Part shown: piece by piece, positions 13,242 to 14,430 of the stretch
Layout of the letters: each line of letters opens with the position of its first letter
Position numbering within the stretch: the first letter of the stretch is position 1
Assembly: GCA_027349615.1 (NCBI GenBank)
Contig: DAIEML010000031.1
Location: 1 to 14,430 of the forward strand
Direction of reading: 5' to 3'
Length of the DNA stretch: 14,430 bases
Source of the DNA: Ignavibacteriales bacterium
Lineage (GTDB): Bacteria > Bacteroidota > Ignavibacteria > Ignavibacteriales > Ignavibacteriaceae
Program-made: the position numbers and the translations under genes
Notes under the pieces: model-generated
What the model was told of the DNA's origin: nothing
Database searches by the model: none
Seen by the model: only the letters and a program-made list of their open reading frames with translations

Positions 13242-13258
13242 AATTCAAAAATTGAATT
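13242..13258. repeat. Short A/T inverted repeat before the DUF92 gene
   Basis: AATTCAA (13242-13248) and TTGAATT (13252-13258) are exact reverse complements around AAA, about 20 nt before the start codon. In sequence this AT-rich such repeats arise by chance. The 193-nt gap 13087-13279 otherwise shows only the ribosome site of the leftward gene. Confidence 0.25.
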
Positions 13259-13279
13259 TTATAAGTAATAAATAAATTG

Positions 13280-14077
13280 ATGTTCTATAATTTCATAATA
13301 GTTTTTATACTTTCAGTAATTATTGCAGTGCTTTCTTTCAAGTTGAAATTTTTAACATTTGACGGAAGTATTACTCAATTTATTTTAGCAATATTAATTC
13401 TAGGATTAGGAAATATTAAATGGGCTATTCCGATAATTATTTTCTTTTTACTCTCAAGTATGTTGACAAAACTCCGAACAAGAATAAATAAAAATGTTGA
13501 TATATACTTTGAAAAACCCGGTGTTAGGGATTCGTTCCAAGTATTGGCAAATGGTGGTATTGGCGGATTATTGGTTATATTCTCCCAATTTACACAATCG
13601 GAACTTTTATATTTTGTTTACGTCTCATCTATAGCCGCAGCATGTGCGGATACATGGGCAACCGAAATTGGTACAATGTGGAAAACAAAAACCGTAAACA
13701 TTTTGAATTTTAAAGTAGTAGAACAAGGAGTTTCTGGTGCGGTTTCTTTTTACGGATTTATAGCATCATTCTTAGGTGCTGTAATTATTGCTTTAACATC
13801 TTTAAATTGGATTAGCTCTAATAAATTATTTATTCTAATTATTATCATCGTTTCCGGCTTTATTGGAAGCATTGTAGACAGCTTTTTAGGTGCGTCGATT
13901 CAAGCACAATATAATTGTGTCGTTTGTGGTAAAATTACTGAAAAGAAAATTCATTGTATGAAAAGCGCAGACAAAATAAAAGGCAGCCGATGGATTACCA
14001 ATGATGTTGTAAACTTTTCTGCTTCAATTATTGGCGGTTTTTTCTTTTACCTATTTAGCATTTTTCTGAAGGTTTAA
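13280..14077 (+). CDS. DUF92 / VTE6-like polytopic membrane protein
   Basis: A 265-residue inner-membrane protein with about six or seven hydrophobic segments. It carries the DUF92 family blocks: RDSFQVLANGG (83-93), CADTWATEIGT (122-132), VSGAVSFYGFIAS, GSIVDSFLGASIQ (196-208) and NDVVN (241-245). A cluster Cys213, Cys216, His225, Cys226 follows the fifth block and could bind a metal. The plant and cyanobacterial member VTE6 phosphorylates phytyl-phosphate to phytyl-diphosphate; bacterial relatives are mostly uncharacterised, so a prenyl-phosphate kinase role is only an inference. The ATG at 13280 is chosen over an adjacent in-frame TTG at 13277; neither has a good ribosome site. The TPR gene starts at the base after the stop codon. 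Confidence 0.85.
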   Translation: MFYNFIIVFILSVIIAVLSFKLKFLTFDGSITQFILAILILGLGNIKWAIPIIIFFLLSSMLTKLRTRINKNVDIYFEKPGVRDSFQVLANGGIGGLLVIFSQFTQSELLYFVYVSSIAAACADTWATEIGTMWKTKTVNILNFKVVEQGVSGAVSFYGFIASFLGAVIIALTSLNWISSNKLFILIIIIVSGFIGSIVDSFLGASIQAQYNCVVCGKITEKKIHCMKSADKIKGSRWITNDVVNFSASIIGGFFFYLFSIFLKV

Positions 14078-14430
14078 ATGAATAAATTATTTGTAATTTT
14101 ATTTTTAGTCGTCATAAGTATTCAATCTCTTTTTAGCCAAACAACCGGGGAAATTTATTCTTCTGCCATGAATGCTTATGAAAAACATGAGTATGCTGTT
14201 GCTGCTAAATTATTTCAAAGTTTTTTTACCGAAGCGAATTTGACAGATGCACTTTTTTCAACGGCAAAATATTATCAAGCAGATGCTCTTTTAAAGCTTG
14301 GTGAAATTAATGAAGCTGCTTCAGAGTTTGAGTTTTTTATTAATAATTTTCACTGGTCAAGTTTCAGAGACCAAGCATTATATAAATTAGGCAAAATTTA
14401 TTTTGATGGCGGTGAATATGAGAAATGCCG
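14078..14430 (+). CDS. Exported TPR-repeat protein, N-terminal part (runs off right edge)
   Basis: An open frame starts at ATG 14078, immediately after the DUF92 stop, with GAAGG (14068-14072) 5 nt upstream. The first 117 residues are visible. Residues 1-20 are a signal peptide (SLFS, then QTT). Tetratricopeptide-like helix pairs follow: YSSAMNAYEKHEYAVAAKLFQSFF (27-50), AKYYQADALLKLGEINEAASEFEFFI and RDQALYKLGKIYFDGGEYEKC. This resembles YbgF/BamD-like or other periplasmic TPR scaffolds; the partial sequence does not say which. Immediate coupling to the DUF92 gene suggests the two share a transcript. Confidence 0.85.
   Translation, partial: MNKLFVILFLVVISIQSLFSQTTGEIYSSAMNAYEKHEYAVAAKLFQSFFTEANLTDALFSTAKYYQADALLKLGEINEAASEFEFFINNFHWSSFRDQALYKLGKIYFDGGEYEKC

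Noticed and set aside
1..14430. Mobile elements, CRISPR arrays, integration site at tRNA-Leu
   Set aside because: No transposase, integrase, regularly spaced repeats or duplicated tRNA 3' end is visible; the genes look like ordinary chromosomal content.

Overview
The window is AT-rich, chromosomal and densely coding, with no mobile element, CRISPR array or rRNA. Gene content points to a bacterium of the Bacteroidota/Chlorobiota/Ignavibacteriota group, most likely Ignavibacteria-like. The clues are exported proteins whose mature ends begin with Gln (SAQ, NAQ and FSQ cleavage sites), an ECF sigma factor operon ending in a Spy-like periplasmic protein, and a sepiapterin-reductase-like SDR that resembles the Chlorobaculum tepidum enzyme as I remember it. 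The taxonomic call is inference; no marker gene is present.

Layout. (1) Positions 1-2486, minus strand: an aldose-1-epimerase-like protein, a YkuD-like L,D-transpeptidase lipoprotein and the first 38 codons of a Nudix hydrolase, closely spaced and probably co-transcribed. (2) 2709-3725, plus: murB, type I. (3) 3878-8256, plus: a pterin block. An aromatic amino acid hydroxylase comes first, after a repeat-rich leader. It is followed by a tight six-gene run: two thiol peroxidases (AhpE-like and Bcp/PrxQ), a eukaryote-like 6-pyruvoyl-tetrahydropterin synthase, GTP cyclohydrolase I, a sepiapterin-reductase-like SDR and a second SDR. (4) 8456-9205: a lipoprotein of unknown function, closed by a strong terminator. 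(5) 9324-11566: an envelope-stress module with a divergent Spy/CpxP-like protein and an ECF sigma / anti-sigma / periplasmic helical protein operon. (6) 11657-11740: tRNA-Leu(GAG), then a two-repeat CMD-family protein. (7) 12481-13086, minus: an outer-membrane beta-barrel protein. (8) 13280 to the end, plus: a DUF92 (VTE6-like) membrane protein and the start of an exported TPR protein.

How the genes work together. The clearest system is tetrahydrobiopterin (BH4) synthesis and use. GTP cyclohydrolase I makes 7,8-dihydroneopterin triphosphate, PTPS makes 6-pyruvoyl-tetrahydropterin, and one or both SDRs reduce it to BH4 or a stereoisomer. The hydroxylase just upstream would use that cofactor. 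The two peroxidases at the head of the run could remove peroxide formed by pterin autoxidation or uncoupled hydroxylase turnover; that link is inference. Pterin-carbinolamine dehydratase and dihydropteridine reductase are not in the window.
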